NCBI RefSeq assembly: GCF_003364335.1
Contig: NZ_NXLX01000005.1
Span: forward strand, 1-64,000
Direction of reading: 5' to 3'
From: Helicobacter anseris
GTDB lineage: Bacteria; Campylobacterota; Campylobacteria; Campylobacterales; Helicobacteraceae
Length of the DNA stretch: 64,000 nt
The notes under the pieces: model-generated
Databases searched by the model: none
Seen by the model: the letters and a program-made list of their open reading frames with translations, nothing else
What the model was told of the DNA's origin: nothing
Program-made: the position numbers and the translations under genes
Part shown: positions 10,462 to 20,029 of the stretch, piece after piece
Position numbering within the stretch: the stretch's first letter is position 1
How the letters are laid out: the number at the start of each line of letters is the position of its first letter

Positions 10462-11325
10462 TTATTGAAGTTTATATGTAAAATTTTGCAAAATAATTTG
10501 TGTGCTTGAATTGATGATTTTTTCAAGATAAGCATCAAATTTGCTTTTTTCAAGCCAAATGGGATTTTCTACTTGTGCTAAATCTTGCAATGTTGCAATT
10601 GCATCATCAAGTGTGCCAATTTCATCAATCAATCCTAGTTTTTTTGCATTTCTTGCACTAAAAACTTTTCCTTCAGCAAATTGTTGGTAATTTTTTGCAT
10701 TTAGATTTCTTGCATCTGCTACATCATCGATAAACATTTTATATTCTTCTTGTAGCAATTCTTTTAAGAATGCTTCTTCTTTTGGATTCCATTTGCGTGT
10801 AGGGGTTCCTATTTCTTTATAAGCACCCATTGCAAGAGTTTGTGTTTTTATGCCAATTTTATCCATAAGCTCTGCGAGATTTACGCCATTGAAAATGACA
10901 CCAATAGAGCCAATCATCGCTCCGCGATTTGCATAAATCTTTGTAGCATACATTCCACCATAATAACTCCCACTAGCCATTGTGCCTTGCACATAGGCTA
11001 CTACAGGGATTTTTAAGTTGAGGTCTTTTATCATATCACTGATTTCTACACTTGCACTGATTGCTCCACCTGGAGAGTTGATAAGCAATAGGGCACCTTT
11101 AATTTTTGGATTTTGATTGATTTTTTTGATTTGCTCATAAATACTTGCAGAATCAAGAATAGGTCCTTGTAGGTAGATTTTTGCTAGATTTGCATCCTTA
11201 TTGGGTTGCTCTTGATTTTTTGTGCTAATGAGAATAAGCACTACAATGAGTAAAAATACACAAGCCTTAAAATATTTGGTAATAAAGGCAAATGGCGCGA
11301 TAAGTATAGAGGCGATTTTTTTCAT
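10462..11325 (-). CDS. sppA: Signal peptide peptidase SppA (protease IV, short form)
   Basis: Inner-membrane serine protease that degrades cleaved signal peptides. The 287-aa short form has one N-terminal transmembrane segment (about 20-34) and a ClpP/crotonase-like domain. Ser118 in GTMASGSYYGG and Lys170 in GAYKEIGTPTR are the expected Ser-Lys dyad. The ATG follows a perfect GGAG site, and a TATAAT box lies at 11354-11349. It appears to be the first gene of the minus-strand run toward purU. Confidence 0.95.
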   Translation of the reverse strand: MKKIASILIAPFAFITKYFKACVFLLIVVLILISTKNQEQPNKDANLAKIYLQGPILDSASIYEQIKKINQNPKIKGALLLINSPGGAISASVEISDMIKDLNLKIPVVAYVQGTMASGSYYGGMYATKIYANRGAMIGSIGVIFNGVNLAELMDKIGIKTQTLAMGAYKEIGTPTRKWNPKEEAFLKELLQEEYKMFIDDVADARNLNAKNYQQFAEGKVFSARNAKKLGLIDEIGTLDDAIATLQDLAQVENPIWLEKSKFDAYLEKIINSSTQIILQNFTYKLQ

Positions 11326-11348
11326 TTTTTCTCCTTTTTTAAAGGTGG

Positions 11349-11354
11349 ATTATA
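11349..11354 (-). promoter_or_regulatory. Minus-10 box of sppA (TATAAT)
   Basis: A perfect TATAAT on the minus strand, 24 bases from the sppA ATG. It lies almost back-to-back with the plus-strand box at 11367, forming a compact divergent promoter. Confidence 0.6.
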
Positions 11355-11366
11355 TCGATTTGTTTT

Positions 11367-11372
11367 TATAAT
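11367..11372 (+). promoter_or_regulatory. Minus-10 box of the msrB-nnr run (TATAAT)
   Basis: A perfect TATAAT on the plus strand. It would start transcription near 11379, downstream of the first in-frame ATG (11377), which supports the TTG start at 11440 for msrB. Confidence 0.6.
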
Positions 11373-11439
11373 TTGCGTGAAAAAACTTGCTTTCTTGAAG
11401 TTTTTGTATCATCATAAAAAAATAAAAGGAGTGTGCGGT

Positions 11440-11793
11440 TTGAGAAAATTAACACAGCAAGAATCTTTTATTCTTTTAGAAAAAGGAACAGAACCACCTT
11501 TTAGCGGAGAGTATTGGAATCATTTTGAAAAAGGGGTGTATTGTTGCAAGCAATGTGATAGTATGTTATTTGATTGGCAGTCAAAATTTCATTCAGGTTG
11601 TGGATGGCCTAGCTTTGATGATTGTATTCAAGGGGCAATAAAGCAAGTCTTAGATGCAGATGGCAAGAGGATTGAGATTTTATGTGCAAATTGTGGAGGA
11701 CATTTAGGACATGTATTTTTTAATGAGGGTTATACGCACAAAAATACGCGTCATTGTGTAAATTCTTTGGCATTGCAATTTAAAAAGGTCTAA
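11440..11793 (+). CDS. msrB: Peptide-methionine (R)-S-oxide reductase
   Basis: Free-standing MsrB, which reduces methionine-R-sulfoxide in oxidised proteins. The zinc-binding CxxC pairs (CCKQC and CANC), the GCGWPSF signature, the GGHLGHVF motif and the catalytic Cys in RHCVNSLAL are all present. I chose TTG 11440 because AAGGAG lies 8 bases upstream and the family homology starts there, giving 117 aa. The upstream in-frame ATG (11377) would precede the likely transcription start. H. pylori, as I recall, uses an MsrA-MsrB fusion, so the single-domain form is a difference. Only 2 bases separate it from the next gene. Confidence 0.95.
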   Translation: MRKLTQQESFILLEKGTEPPFSGEYWNHFEKGVYCCKQCDSMLFDWQSKFHSGCGWPSFDDCIQGAIKQVLDADGKRIEILCANCGGHLGHVFFNEGYTHKNTRHCVNSLALQFKKV

Positions 11794-11795
11794 TA

Positions 11796-13181
11796 ATGAT
11801 AGAGATTTATCGTGATAAAAAAGCATTGGATTGTAGGTGTATCACTCAATTTGAATTAAGTGAAGAAATTTTGATGGAAAATGCGGGTATTGCACTTAAG
11901 AATCTTCTCCAAAAACTTACGCATAAAGGCAGTGTAATAAGTATAGTTTGTGGGGGTGGAGATAATGGAGGAGATGGGTATGTCTTAGCAAGACATCTTG
12001 TAGGTGATTATAAGGTTAGGGTTTTGGTTGCAAAAGAACCTAAGAGCGATTTGTGCCTTAAGCAATATCATCGTGCTTTGGCAGTGGGTGTGGAGTGTGT
12101 AAAAAAACTTTTGCCTTGCGATGTGGTGGTGGATTGCTTTATTGGTAGTGGTATGAAATCGCAATTAAATCAAGAGGCACAAAAGATAATTGCAATGATG
12201 CAATCTGTTGGAAGAATTAAAATTGCATGTGATATTCCTAGTGGTATTGATAATAATGGGGTTGTGAGAGATATTGCTTTTTGTGCAGATTATACAGTTG
12301 CGATGGGAGGCATACATCTTGGATTATTGAGTGATGTGGCTAAGGATTTTATCGGGGAGATTGTAGTGGGTGATCTTGGTATAAGCTCTCAAAAATATTG
12401 TATTCTTTCGCAAATTAAACTTTTGCAAAAAGAAGATTTTATGCCCCCTGATAGAAAGGAGAAAAATTCTCATAAAGGTAGTTTTGGGCATTTGAGTGTT
12501 TATGCTGGAGCAAAAAGTGGGGCTGGAAATTTATGCGCTATGGCAGGACTTGGTTTTGGGGTAGGCAGTGTAAGTGTGGTTGGGGATTTGCATCCTTATT
12601 TTGCAGAATTGATGTATGAAGAGCAAATACCTAAAAAAACTACGGCATTTTGTATTGGTATGGGAATGGGGAGTGAGATTCCAAAGGAATTTTTCCTATT
12701 ATCTAAAGATTTGCCTTGTGTTTTAGATGCGGATATTTTGAGAAATCAAAAAATAGTAGAAATTTTACAAGAGGGTAAAAATTTGGTTTTAACGCCTCAT
12801 TATGGTGAATTTTTAAATCTTTGGGAATTAGTATTTTGTGAGAAGCTAGATAAAGAAAAATTTTTAGAAAATAAAATAGAAATTCTACTTCAATGGAGTG
12901 AAAGATTCCCACATATTGTTACTTTGCTAAAGGGTGCAAATGTTTGCATTGCTCAAAAAGGGAAAATTTTTATCAATCCTTTTGGGAATGTGGCTTTAGC
13001 AAAAGCAGGGAGCGGAGATGTATTGGCAGGATTGATTGGGGCTTTATTGGCACAAGGAAAACAGCCATTACAAGCCACGATACAAGCAAGCTTAGCGCAT
13101 AGCTTTTGTGCAAAAGATTTTGAAAGCAGAAACTATGCTTTAAGGCCTTTGGATTTGATAGAGCAACTTGCTTCTTTATAG
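11796..13181 (+). CDS. nnr: Bifunctional NAD(P)HX epimerase / ADP-dependent NAD(P)HX dehydratase
   Basis: Metabolite-repair enzyme that converts damaged hydrated NAD(P)H back to NAD(P)H. The N-terminal YjeF epimerase domain (about 1-210) has GGGDNGGDG at 53-61. The C-terminal ribokinase-like domain (about 225-460) has the KAGSGDVLAG nucleotide-binding motif and the conserved TPHYGEF segment. The 461-aa length is slightly short but both domains are complete. It is followed by dnaB, as in H. pylori. Confidence 0.96.
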   Translation: MIEIYRDKKALDCRCITQFELSEEILMENAGIALKNLLQKLTHKGSVISIVCGGGDNGGDGYVLARHLVGDYKVRVLVAKEPKSDLCLKQYHRALAVGVECVKKLLPCDVVVDCFIGSGMKSQLNQEAQKIIAMMQSVGRIKIACDIPSGIDNNGVVRDIAFCADYTVAMGGIHLGLLSDVAKDFIGEIVVGDLGISSQKYCILSQIKLLQKEDFMPPDRKEKNSHKGSFGHLSVYAGAKSGAGNLCAMAGLGFGVGSVSVVGDLHPYFAELMYEEQIPKKTTAFCIGMGMGSEIPKEFFLLSKDLPCVLDADILRNQKIVEILQEGKNLVLTPHYGEFLNLWELVFCEKLDKEKFLENKIEILLQWSERFPHIVTLLKGANVCIAQKGKIFINPFGNVALAKAGSGDVLAGLIGALLAQGKQPLQATIQASLAHSFCAKDFESRNYALRPLDLIEQLASL

Positions 13182-13248
13182 TTAAAGTGGATAAAATTAT
13201 ATTTTGATGAAATTAAGAATGTGTTTTTAAGGATAAAAAGGATTATTT

Positions 13249-14715
13249 ATGGCAGAAATTAGTCAAAGTTATTATGCAAGTTTGGAACGCACGATTATTG
13301 CATCAATTATTTTTGATCCTAGTGGTTTTGATGATATCTTAGATCAATTGCAACCAAAGGATTTTTCTTACCCCTCACATCGTAATATTTTTGAAGTATG
13401 TATGCAACTACATCAGCAAGATAATCCTTTGGATGAGGAATTTATCAAAAATAAGATGGATAAAAAGATTGTGAGTGAAGAGGAATTTTTGTTTATTTTA
13501 GGGACAAATCCTATTGCAAATATTGAAGCATATATAAAAGAATTGAAAAATGCTTCTTTAAAAAGAGAATTGCATCATCTTGCAAATATGATGCGTGAGC
13601 AGTCTTTGAGTAGTGAGTATAGCAGCTCTGATATTTTAGAAGTTGTAGAAAAAAAGATTTATGAAATTTCTACAGAAAGCGTGCAAAGTGAATTTAGGCA
13701 CGCAAAGGATATTGTGTATTCTACGATTGAGAGAATGCGTGAGCTTAAAGAGCTTGGTAATCAAGAGATTACAGGCATTACCACAGGTTTTGATGAACTC
13801 AATAGGGTTACTACAGGATTTAATAAGGGGGATTTGATAATTATTGGTGCAAGACCTGGTATGGGAAAAACTACTCTAGCCTTAAATATCGTGCAACATA
13901 TTTTAAATCATAATAAAGGAGTAGCATTTTTTAGCTTAGAGATGCCAGCAGAGCAATTGATGCTAAGAATGCTCTCAGCCATCACTTCTATTCCACTCTC
14001 TGATTTAAAAATAGGCAAATTAGATGATGAGCAATGGAGTGAATTAAGTAGATCTACAAATTTTATGATGGAAAAAGATTTTTATGTAGATGATGGGAGT
14101 TCTTTAAATATAGCACAACTAAGATCTAAATTAAGAAAGCTTAAATCAAGGAATCCAAATATTGAAATAGCGGTGGTAGATTATTTGCAGTTAATGCGAG
14201 GTGGTAGCAAGGAGAGACATATAGAAGTAGGGGAAATTTCAAGAGGATTAAAGATTTTAGCAAGGGAATTGCAGATTCCAATCGTTGCTTTATCTCAGTT
14301 AAATCGTGGAGTTGAGGGGAGAGATGATAAGCGTCCTTTACTTTCAGATTTAAGGGAATCTGGCTCTATTGAGCAAGATGCAGACATTATTTTATTTGTT
14401 TATCGTGAAGATGTTTATAAAGAAAGGGAGCAAAAACAAAAGATTGCAAAACTTGAAAATGATGGCAAAAAGGATGAAGCAAGAAATTTAAAAAAGGCAA
14501 TGGCAGATGAGTTTATGAAAAATAATGGTGTGTATCCTGTTGAAATCATTGTGGCAAAAAATCGAAATGGTGAAACAAAGGATGTGAATATTCAATTTAA
14601 TAAGCGTTATACAAGATTTGAAAATAAGGCATCAGCTAGACAAACAGAAGTGGTTTATACCCCCACAAGAGATAATGATTTAGAAAATGTCAGTATGCCT
14701 GGAATCATCCAATAA
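13249..14715 (+). CDS. dnaB: Replicative DNA helicase DnaB
   Basis: Hexameric helicase that unwinds DNA at the replication fork. The N-terminal interaction domain (about 1-105) is followed by a linker and a RecA-fold ATPase with Walker A at about 200-208 (GARPGMGKTT), Walker B in VVDYLQLM, and the LSQLNRGVE segment. The 488-aa length is typical of Helicobacter DnaB, which works without a DnaC loader. It has an AAGGA-type site before the ATG. Its 3' end overlaps comEC by 29 bases. Confidence 0.97.
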   Translation: MAEISQSYYASLERTIIASIIFDPSGFDDILDQLQPKDFSYPSHRNIFEVCMQLHQQDNPLDEEFIKNKMDKKIVSEEEFLFILGTNPIANIEAYIKELKNASLKRELHHLANMMREQSLSSEYSSSDILEVVEKKIYEISTESVQSEFRHAKDIVYSTIERMRELKELGNQEITGITTGFDELNRVTTGFNKGDLIIIGARPGMGKTTLALNIVQHILNHNKGVAFFSLEMPAEQLMLRMLSAITSIPLSDLKIGKLDDEQWSELSRSTNFMMEKDFYVDDGSSLNIAQLRSKLRKLKSRNPNIEIAVVDYLQLMRGGSKERHIEVGEISRGLKILARELQIPIVALSQLNRGVEGRDDKRPLLSDLRESGSIEQDADIILFVYREDVYKEREQKQKIAKLENDGKKDEARNLKKAMADEFMKNNGVYPVEIIVAKNRNGETKDVNIQFNKRYTRFENKASARQTEVVYTPTRDNDLENVSMPGIIQ

Positions 14716-15988
14716 AAGATATGCACCTCTTGCTTTAGCATTATTTGACAACAAGAAGCAAAAAGGAATTTTTGTTTTTTGTTGCATTGTGATATTTTTT
14801 CTTAGTCTTTGGAAAATTTATGCAGATTATCAGACTTATTTGAGTAATACAAATTATGAAATCATTGCTCAAGTAAAATCCCAATATACCAAAATCAAAA
14901 ATCAAAGAGAATATTTTGTCTTGCGTGTGCAAGATACTAAAGGGTATTATTTTTATATCACCTCATTTTTAGATTTAAAATCTTTGGTAAATAGGGAAAT
15001 TAGAATCTATGGGAAAATGAAGCAGTGCAGCTTTTTTGAGTTTTTAAAAAGTTGTTATTTTTCTGCTTATAATATTGCCTTGATGCCACAAGAAGGCTTT
15101 AAGGCAAAACTACAAGATTTTATTGACAAGCAGCATCAGGATATAAGACACTCTATGCTATATCGTGCTTTATTTTTTGCAGATTCTTTGAGTAAGGAAT
15201 ATAGAGATAGAGTAAATGCCTTAGGAATTGCACATCTAGTAGCAATTAGTGGTTTTCATTTAGGGATTTTAAGTGCATTGTTATTCTTTATTTTTCAGCC
15301 CATTTATGGATTTTTTCATAAGAGGTATTTTACATATCGCAATAGAATCTATGATTTAAGCGCTATGGTGCTTTTTTGTATGTTTTTGTATCTTATTTTG
15401 CTTGATTTTCAAGCCTCTTTTTTGAGAGCTTTTGTTATGAGTGTTTTTGGTTTTTTGCTCTTTTTTGGAAATATGAGGATTTTTTCTTTTGAAATGCTTT
15501 TTGTTATTGTGGGGTGTATTCTTGCTGTTTTTCCAAGATTGGTATTTAATGTAGGATTTGTGCTTTCTGTATCTGGTGTTTTTTATATTTTTTTGATTTT
15601 AAGACATTTTCCAAAAATGCCTTGGTATCTTTGGATTATAGCTTTTAATAGCAGTATCTTTTTTCTTATGGGAATTATTGTGCATTTTTATTTTCCTTAT
15701 TTTTCTTTTTATCAATATTTTTCTATGGTTTTATCTGTGTTGTTTGTAGTATTTTTTCCTCTGATGTTGTTTTTGCATACCATTTTTCTAGGAGGTATCT
15801 TTGATTCTTTTTTGGATTTATTTTTAATAATGCAATTTAGAGTAATTGAGTTTTATACCCCTTGGTTTTTATTAGTATCTTATGTTTTACTTTCTTTTTT
15901 TGCAATTTTTAGTAAAAAATGTTTTTATGTGTTATTGGCTTGTAGTATTTGTTTTTATTGCTATTTGAGTTATTTGTTTTTAGCTTAA
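14687..15988 (+). CDS. comEC: ComEC/Rec2-family DNA uptake channel
   Basis: Polytopic inner-membrane protein that imports single-stranded DNA during natural transformation. It shows an N-terminal membrane segment (about 27-45), a soluble OB-like part, then many membrane helices with the competence-domain signature LGIAHLVAISGFHLGILSAL. At 433 aa it is the short Helicobacter form (HP1361-like) without the C-terminal metallo-beta-lactamase domain. It overlaps dnaB by 29 bases and is probably translationally coupled. Its presence fits the mosaic, recombined accessory region downstream. Confidence 0.92.
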   Translation: MSVCLESSNKRYAPLALALFDNKKQKGIFVFCCIVIFFLSLWKIYADYQTYLSNTNYEIIAQVKSQYTKIKNQREYFVLRVQDTKGYYFYITSFLDLKSLVNREIRIYGKMKQCSFFEFLKSCYFSAYNIALMPQEGFKAKLQDFIDKQHQDIRHSMLYRALFFADSLSKEYRDRVNALGIAHLVAISGFHLGILSALLFFIFQPIYGFFHKRYFTYRNRIYDLSAMVLFCMFLYLILLDFQASFLRAFVMSVFGFLLFFGNMRIFSFEMLFVIVGCILAVFPRLVFNVGFVLSVSGVFYIFLILRHFPKMPWYLWIIAFNSSIFFLMGIIVHFYFPYFSFYQYFSMVLSVLFVVFFPLMLFLHTIFLGGIFDSFLDLFLIMQFRVIEFYTPWFLLVSYVLLSFFAIFSKKCFYVLLACSICFYCYLSYLFLA

Positions 15989-16032
15989 AGTGTTTTTGAG
16001 CTATAATTTTTGTTTTTTTAAAGGAGTAGGAT

Positions 16033-16575
16033 TTGCAGGGAATTTTTCGTTTATTGGGCAAAGGACTTTTGGTAATCTTGCCTTTTTTGATTTTAGTTTG
16101 GATACTTTCATTTTTTTATGGGATTATTCAGCATTTAGTGCAATTTGTTTTCAATACAACAGCAAATAGTATTTTTGCCACTTCAGTTATTTTTGTTATT
16201 ATATTTTTGATTGTGCTTTATGCGGGATATTTATTTGAGAAAAAGCGTGAATTTATTTTGTTAAAAATTTCAGAGATTTTTATTGCAAAGATTCCTGGTA
16301 TAGGTTCTATTTATGGAGTTTTGAAAGATGTGGTAAAAATGTTTTCAGGCTCTGGAGGTGAAAGCTATCTAGGGGTTGCTATGATAGATTTGGCAGGAAG
16401 TGATGTAATTGGCTTTATGACAAAAGAAGAGGAAGACTTTTTTTGGGTTTTTGTCCCTACTACACCAAATCCTACATCTGGAATTTTACTTAGAGTGCCA
16501 AAAGATAAGATACGAAAGACAGATATGAGTGTTTCTGATGGATTGAAAAAAGTAGTTTCATTAGGGATAAAATAA
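16033..16575 (+). CDS. DUF502 family membrane protein
   Basis: A 180-aa protein with two N-terminal membrane segments (about 8-31 and 46-66) and a cytosolic domain containing the conserved IPGIGSIYGVLKDVVK and FVPTTPNPTSG segments that define DUF502. No biochemical function is established for the family that I know of. The TTG start at 16033 has AAGGAG 6 bases upstream. It sits between comEC and the prenyltransferase gene in the same direction. Confidence 0.85.
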   Translation: MQGIFRLLGKGLLVILPFLILVWILSFFYGIIQHLVQFVFNTTANSIFATSVIFVIIFLIVLYAGYLFEKKREFILLKISEIFIAKIPGIGSIYGVLKDVVKMFSGSGGESYLGVAMIDLAGSDVIGFMTKEEEDFFWVFVPTTPNPTSGILLRVPKDKIRKTDMSVSDGLKKVVSLGIK

Positions 16576-16590
16576 GTTTGGAGCATAAAA

Positions 16591-17493
16591 GTGTTTAATT
16601 TAATAGCAAAAAAAATTAAAAATTTTAGTGAGTTGGTAATGTTTGAACATACCATTTTTTCTGCTTCTTTTAGTTTTATGGCAATTTGTGTTGCCTTGAT
16701 GTATAAATATTTTGCAAATTCTTTTGATGTATTCTCAGAAATAAAAATTTTTTTCTTATGTATTATTGCTCTTGTGAGTGCGAGAAATTTTGCAATGGGT
16801 TTTAATCGATTGTGTGATAGGGATATTGATAGGAAAAATCAAAGAACAAAGAATCGCCCAAGCGTAGATGGTAGAATAAGTCTTTTTACGATGATATTAT
16901 TTTGTAGTCTCAATGCATTGATCTTTATTGCTGTGAGTTTTTTTATCAATCAATTGGCCTTTTATCTTTCTTTTCCTTTCTTGATAATTTTGGCATTTTA
17001 TTCTTTTATGAAGCGTTTTAGTGTTTTGGCACATTTTATTTTAGGACTTTCCTTGGGATTGGCTCCTATTGCTGGAGCAGTAGCTATTTTGGGAGCAATA
17101 CCTTTATGGAGCATTTTTTTGGCATTGGGGGTTTTATTTTGGGTTGCAGGGTTTGATTTATTGTATTCTTTGCAAGATATAGAGTTTGATAAAAAAGAAG
17201 GGCTTTTTTCATTTCCTGCAAAATTTGGGATAGAAAAAACATTGTTTTACTCAAGAGTTTCACATTTTTTTGCAGTATTTTTTTGGTTTTGGTTTTTATG
17301 GAGTATCAATAGCGGAATTTTTGGATTTCTTGGAATCTTGTGTGCAACAGGAATGCTATGCTATGAGCAATATATCGTTGCAAGGGATTTAAAAAATATT
17401 CCCAAAGCTTTTTTTGTGACTAATGGATATTTGGGATTTGTATTTTTGGTATTTATTATTTTAGAAGTTGTAGCAAGGATTTATTATGCATGA
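16591..17493 (+). CDS. UbiA-family polyprenyltransferase (menaquinone pathway, MqnP-like)
   Basis: Integral-membrane prenyltransferase of 300 aa with about eight helices. The first Asp-rich site is NRLCDRDIDRKNQRT and the second is LLYSLQDIEFDKKEG. In Campylobacterota, which make menaquinone by the futalosine route, this UbiA homologue is thought to prenylate the cyclic intermediate (MqnP), though it is often annotated 4-hydroxybenzoate polyprenyltransferase. The GTG start at 16591 has GGAG upstream. The gene overlaps the next by 8 bases. Confidence 0.9.
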   Translation: MFNLIAKKIKNFSELVMFEHTIFSASFSFMAICVALMYKYFANSFDVFSEIKIFFLCIIALVSARNFAMGFNRLCDRDIDRKNQRTKNRPSVDGRISLFTMILFCSLNALIFIAVSFFINQLAFYLSFPFLIILAFYSFMKRFSVLAHFILGLSLGLAPIAGAVAILGAIPLWSIFLALGVLFWVAGFDLLYSLQDIEFDKKEGLFSFPAKFGIEKTLFYSRVSHFFAVFFWFWFLWSINSGIFGFLGILCATGMLCYEQYIVARDLKNIPKAFFVTNGYLGFVFLVFIILEVVARIYYA

Positions 17494-18043
17494 ACTTTTG
17501 AGTGTATGTAGAGATAATGGCATTCAAACAAGGGTTGTGGATTGCTTTTTGGATGTAGATTTTTCATTGTGTGAAAATGAAGAAAAATTTATGGAAGAAT
17601 TTTATACATTGCATTTAGCCCATCAGAGTTTGCAACAATGGTTTGAGAGATTACAAAATAAAGATAAGGGTGAAAATGCTGCAGTTTTAGAGATACTAAT
17701 AGAGTTGTATAAAAAAGTTTTAGATTTAGAAAAAAAGATTCAGGGTGATCAAAAAAAGCTGATTGCTTTAGATTCTAAAAGTGTTATTTTAGGTTTAGGG
17801 CATGAGGTAATGTGGATAGAGAAAGATGTGCTTGAAGTGGGAAAGAGCTATTATCTGCGTTTTGTTTTGCCAAATTTTTCTGATAGAATAATAGCTATTT
17901 TTGCAAAGGCTTTAAGTAAGAATGCATTACGCGTGACAAAAATGCATTCTAGGGATATACAGGATTTTGATAGTTATGTAGTTGCAAAAGAAATGGAAAA
18001 AATAAGATGGCAAAAGCATTCCAAGAGGGAAGAAGATGAGTAA
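17486..18043 (+). CDS. Hypothetical protein, possible PilZ-like C-terminal domain
   Basis: An 185-aa soluble protein I do not recognise with certainty. It has an acidic N-terminus, a helical middle (about 35-95) with coiled-coil character, and a C-terminal beta-rich stretch (YYLRFVLPNFSDRIIAIFAKA) that faintly resembles PilZ-like domains. It is conserved in position between the prenyltransferase and the DUF6115-like gene, as for the hypothetical HP1358/HP1359 genes of H. pylori. It overlaps both neighbours by 8 bases, so it belongs to a tightly coupled operon. Confidence 0.7.
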   Translation: MHELLSVCRDNGIQTRVVDCFLDVDFSLCENEEKFMEEFYTLHLAHQSLQQWFERLQNKDKGENAAVLEILIELYKKVLDLEKKIQGDQKKLIALDSKSVILGLGHEVMWIEKDVLEVGKSYYLRFVLPNFSDRIIAIFAKALSKNALRVTKMHSRDIQDFDSYVVAKEMEKIRWQKHSKREEDE

Positions 18044-18515
18044 TGAGGTATTATTTGGCATTTGTGTAGCAAGTATTGTTGTGGCACTTTTTGTGCTTTT
18101 TTTTGCTCTTATTAAAATTAAAGAGTTTAATAGACAGCTAAAATTATTAGAGAGTGCTATTGAAAAGGCAACTAATGACAATCACCAATTGCAAAAAATA
18201 TTGCAAGCTAGCAAGGAAAAAGAGCGTTTTGATACAGCAATGAATGCTGAGGAAATCAATAGTGTATATAGAGAAATAAAAGAAATACGAGAAATGCTAA
18301 AAAGTGACCGAACTTATTTTGAAGAAAAGTTTGTGAGATTAGATGGAAAAGTTAGAGATTATGGGCATTTGAGTGGCAGTAGTGATATAGATGAAAAACG
18401 CATTATTAGCTTATTCCAAGAGGGGTGGAGCATTGATTCTATTGCAAAAGAATTACGAATAGGTCGTGGCGAAGTGGAATTTACTCTTAAATTGGCAGAT
18501 ATTACTGATTTTTAA
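18036..18515 (+). CDS. Membrane-anchored coiled-coil protein, DUF6115-like
   Basis: A 159-aa protein with one N-terminal membrane helix (about 5-27), a coiled coil (about 30-105) and a C-terminal helix-turn-helix-like end (EGWSIDSIAKELRIGRGEVE). This architecture matches the small DUF2802/DUF6115-type proteins often found near motility or envelope genes. The function is unknown. It overlaps the upstream gene by 8 bases. Confidence 0.75.
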   Translation: MSNEVLFGICVASIVVALFVLFFALIKIKEFNRQLKLLESAIEKATNDNHQLQKILQASKEKERFDTAMNAEEINSVYREIKEIREMLKSDRTYFEEKFVRLDGKVRDYGHLSGSSDIDEKRIISLFQEGWSIDSIAKELRIGRGEVEFTLKLADITDF

Positions 18516-18520
18516 TCGTT

Positions 18521-19249
18521 TTGAAACTGATTGAATTTTTTCCACCTGATGCACCTTGTAGTTATTTGGAGGGATATAGGAGTAGTTTTAGGTATTTTTA
18601 TATTGAAGAGTGTAGTGAGTATTTCTATCAAGGATTATTAGAGAGGGGTTATAGGCGTTTTGGATTGCATTTTTTTGTTCCTATTTGCAAAGGATGTAAT
18701 GCGTGCAAAACTATTAGGCAAGATGTTGCAAAATTTTCTCCCACAAAAAGCCATAAAAGAGTTTTGCAAAAAAATATGCATATTAGAGTAGAGATAAAAA
18801 AACCAACACTTACTCAAGAAAAACTCTTGCTTTATGATAAATATCATAAAAATATGCAGATAAAAAAGGGGTGGAATTATCAAGGTGTTAGCACGGATTA
18901 TTATAATGAGACTTTTATTTTGGGAAGTTTAAATTTTGGCTATGAATTTGATTATTACCTTGAAGATAGGCTAATTGGCGTAGGCTTTACAGATATCTTA
19001 AAAGATTCTATTAGCGCAATTTATTTTTTCTATGATCATGATTTTCAAAAACAAAGTCTTGGAGTATTTAATATTTTGATGCAACTTTATTTTGCAAAAC
19101 AAAAGCAAATAAAATATTTTTATCCTGGTTATTGGATACCAAATCATCGTAGTCTTGGATATAAATCTCAATTTATGCCTTTTGAAATTTTGTATAATAC
19201 GCCAGATTTATTTGAAGCCTTAGATTATCGAATTTTTCAAGGAGTATAA
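18521..19249 (+). CDS. bpt: Aspartate/glutamate leucyltransferase (Bpt)
   Basis: Transfers leucine from Leu-tRNA to N-terminal Asp or Glu of proteins, marking them for ClpS/ClpAP N-degron degradation. The 242-aa protein carries the N-terminal PCSYLEG and PICKGCNACKTIR cysteine-containing segments and the C-terminal KYFYPGYWIPNH segment of the ATE1/Bpt fold. The TTG start at 18521 sits 5 bases after the preceding stop. It ends directly against psd (GTG at 19250). Confidence 0.92.
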   Translation: MKLIEFFPPDAPCSYLEGYRSSFRYFYIEECSEYFYQGLLERGYRRFGLHFFVPICKGCNACKTIRQDVAKFSPTKSHKRVLQKNMHIRVEIKKPTLTQEKLLLYDKYHKNMQIKKGWNYQGVSTDYYNETFILGSLNFGYEFDYYLEDRLIGVGFTDILKDSISAIYFFYDHDFQKQSLGVFNILMQLYFAKQKQIKYFYPGYWIPNHRSLGYKSQFMPFEILYNTPDLFEALDYRIFQGV

Positions 19250-20029
19250 GTGACCAATAAAGTTTCAAAGATTTTTGGAAAAGTCGCTTCTTTTGCATTT
19301 CCAAGACCTATACAATGCTTTATTAATAAAGTTTATATAAGAATTTTTAATATTGATTTGAGTGATTTTGATGCTATTGAAAATTATAAAACCCTTAATG
19401 CCCTTTTTACGCGTGCTCTTAAGAAAAAACGAGTTTTTGATGAGAATCATCAAATAGTTATTGCTCCTACAGATAGTCTTATTACAGAAATAGGTGAGGT
19501 TAGAGATGATAGGGCATTGCAAATTAAGGGAATGGAGTATAGTGTAGAGGAATTATTGGGCGAAAAAATTTCCTCTCAATATATTTTTGTAAATTTTTAT
19601 CTCTCTCCTAGTGATTATCATCGTTATCATAGCCCTTGTGATTTAGAAGTGCTTGAAGTGCGATATTTTGGAGGAGAGTTGCTCCCTGTAAATTTTCCAT
19701 CTTTAAGAAAAAATAAGAATCTTTTTGTTAAAAATGAGCGTGTAGTTGTTGTGGCAAGGGATAAGAATAATCAGAAATTCTTTTTTGTAGCAATTGGTGC
19801 ATTAAATGTTGGAAAAATGTCTTTGCATTTTGAAACAAGAGTGCAGACAAATGCCATAGCAAATCAAAAATGTAGTTTTGCTTATAATAATCCCATTAAG
19901 ATAAAAAAAGGGGAGGAAATGGGAATGTTTGAAATGGGATCTACTGTGGTGCTTTTTGCAAAAGATTTTAAGAGCAATCTGCAAGTGAATCAAAAAGTTA
20001 AGTTTGGAGATAGTATAGGAATTTTTTAA
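19250..20029 (+). CDS. psd: Phosphatidylserine decarboxylase proenzyme
   Basis: Converts phosphatidylserine to phosphatidylethanolamine, the main membrane phospholipid. The proenzyme self-cleaves in the MGST motif ([10 protein letters not shown], about 224-233), turning Ser into the pyruvoyl cofactor. The 259-aa length fits the Helicobacter enzyme. The GTG start follows the bpt stop with a GGAG site. It overlaps nadA by one base. The order psd-nadA-nadC is the one I know in H. pylori. Confidence 0.96.
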   Translation: MTNKVSKIFGKVASFAFPRPIQCFINKVYIRIFNIDLSDFDAIENYKTLNALFTRALKKKRVFDENHQIVIAPTDSLITEIGEVRDDRALQIKGMEYSVEELLGEKISSQYIFVNFYLSPSDYHRYHSPCDLEVLEVRYFGGELLPVNFPSLRKNKNLFVKNERVVVVARDKNNQKFFFVAIGALNVGKMSLHFETRVQTNAIANQKCSFAYNNPIKIKKGEEMGMFEMGSTVVLFAKDFKSNLQVNQKVKFGDSIGIF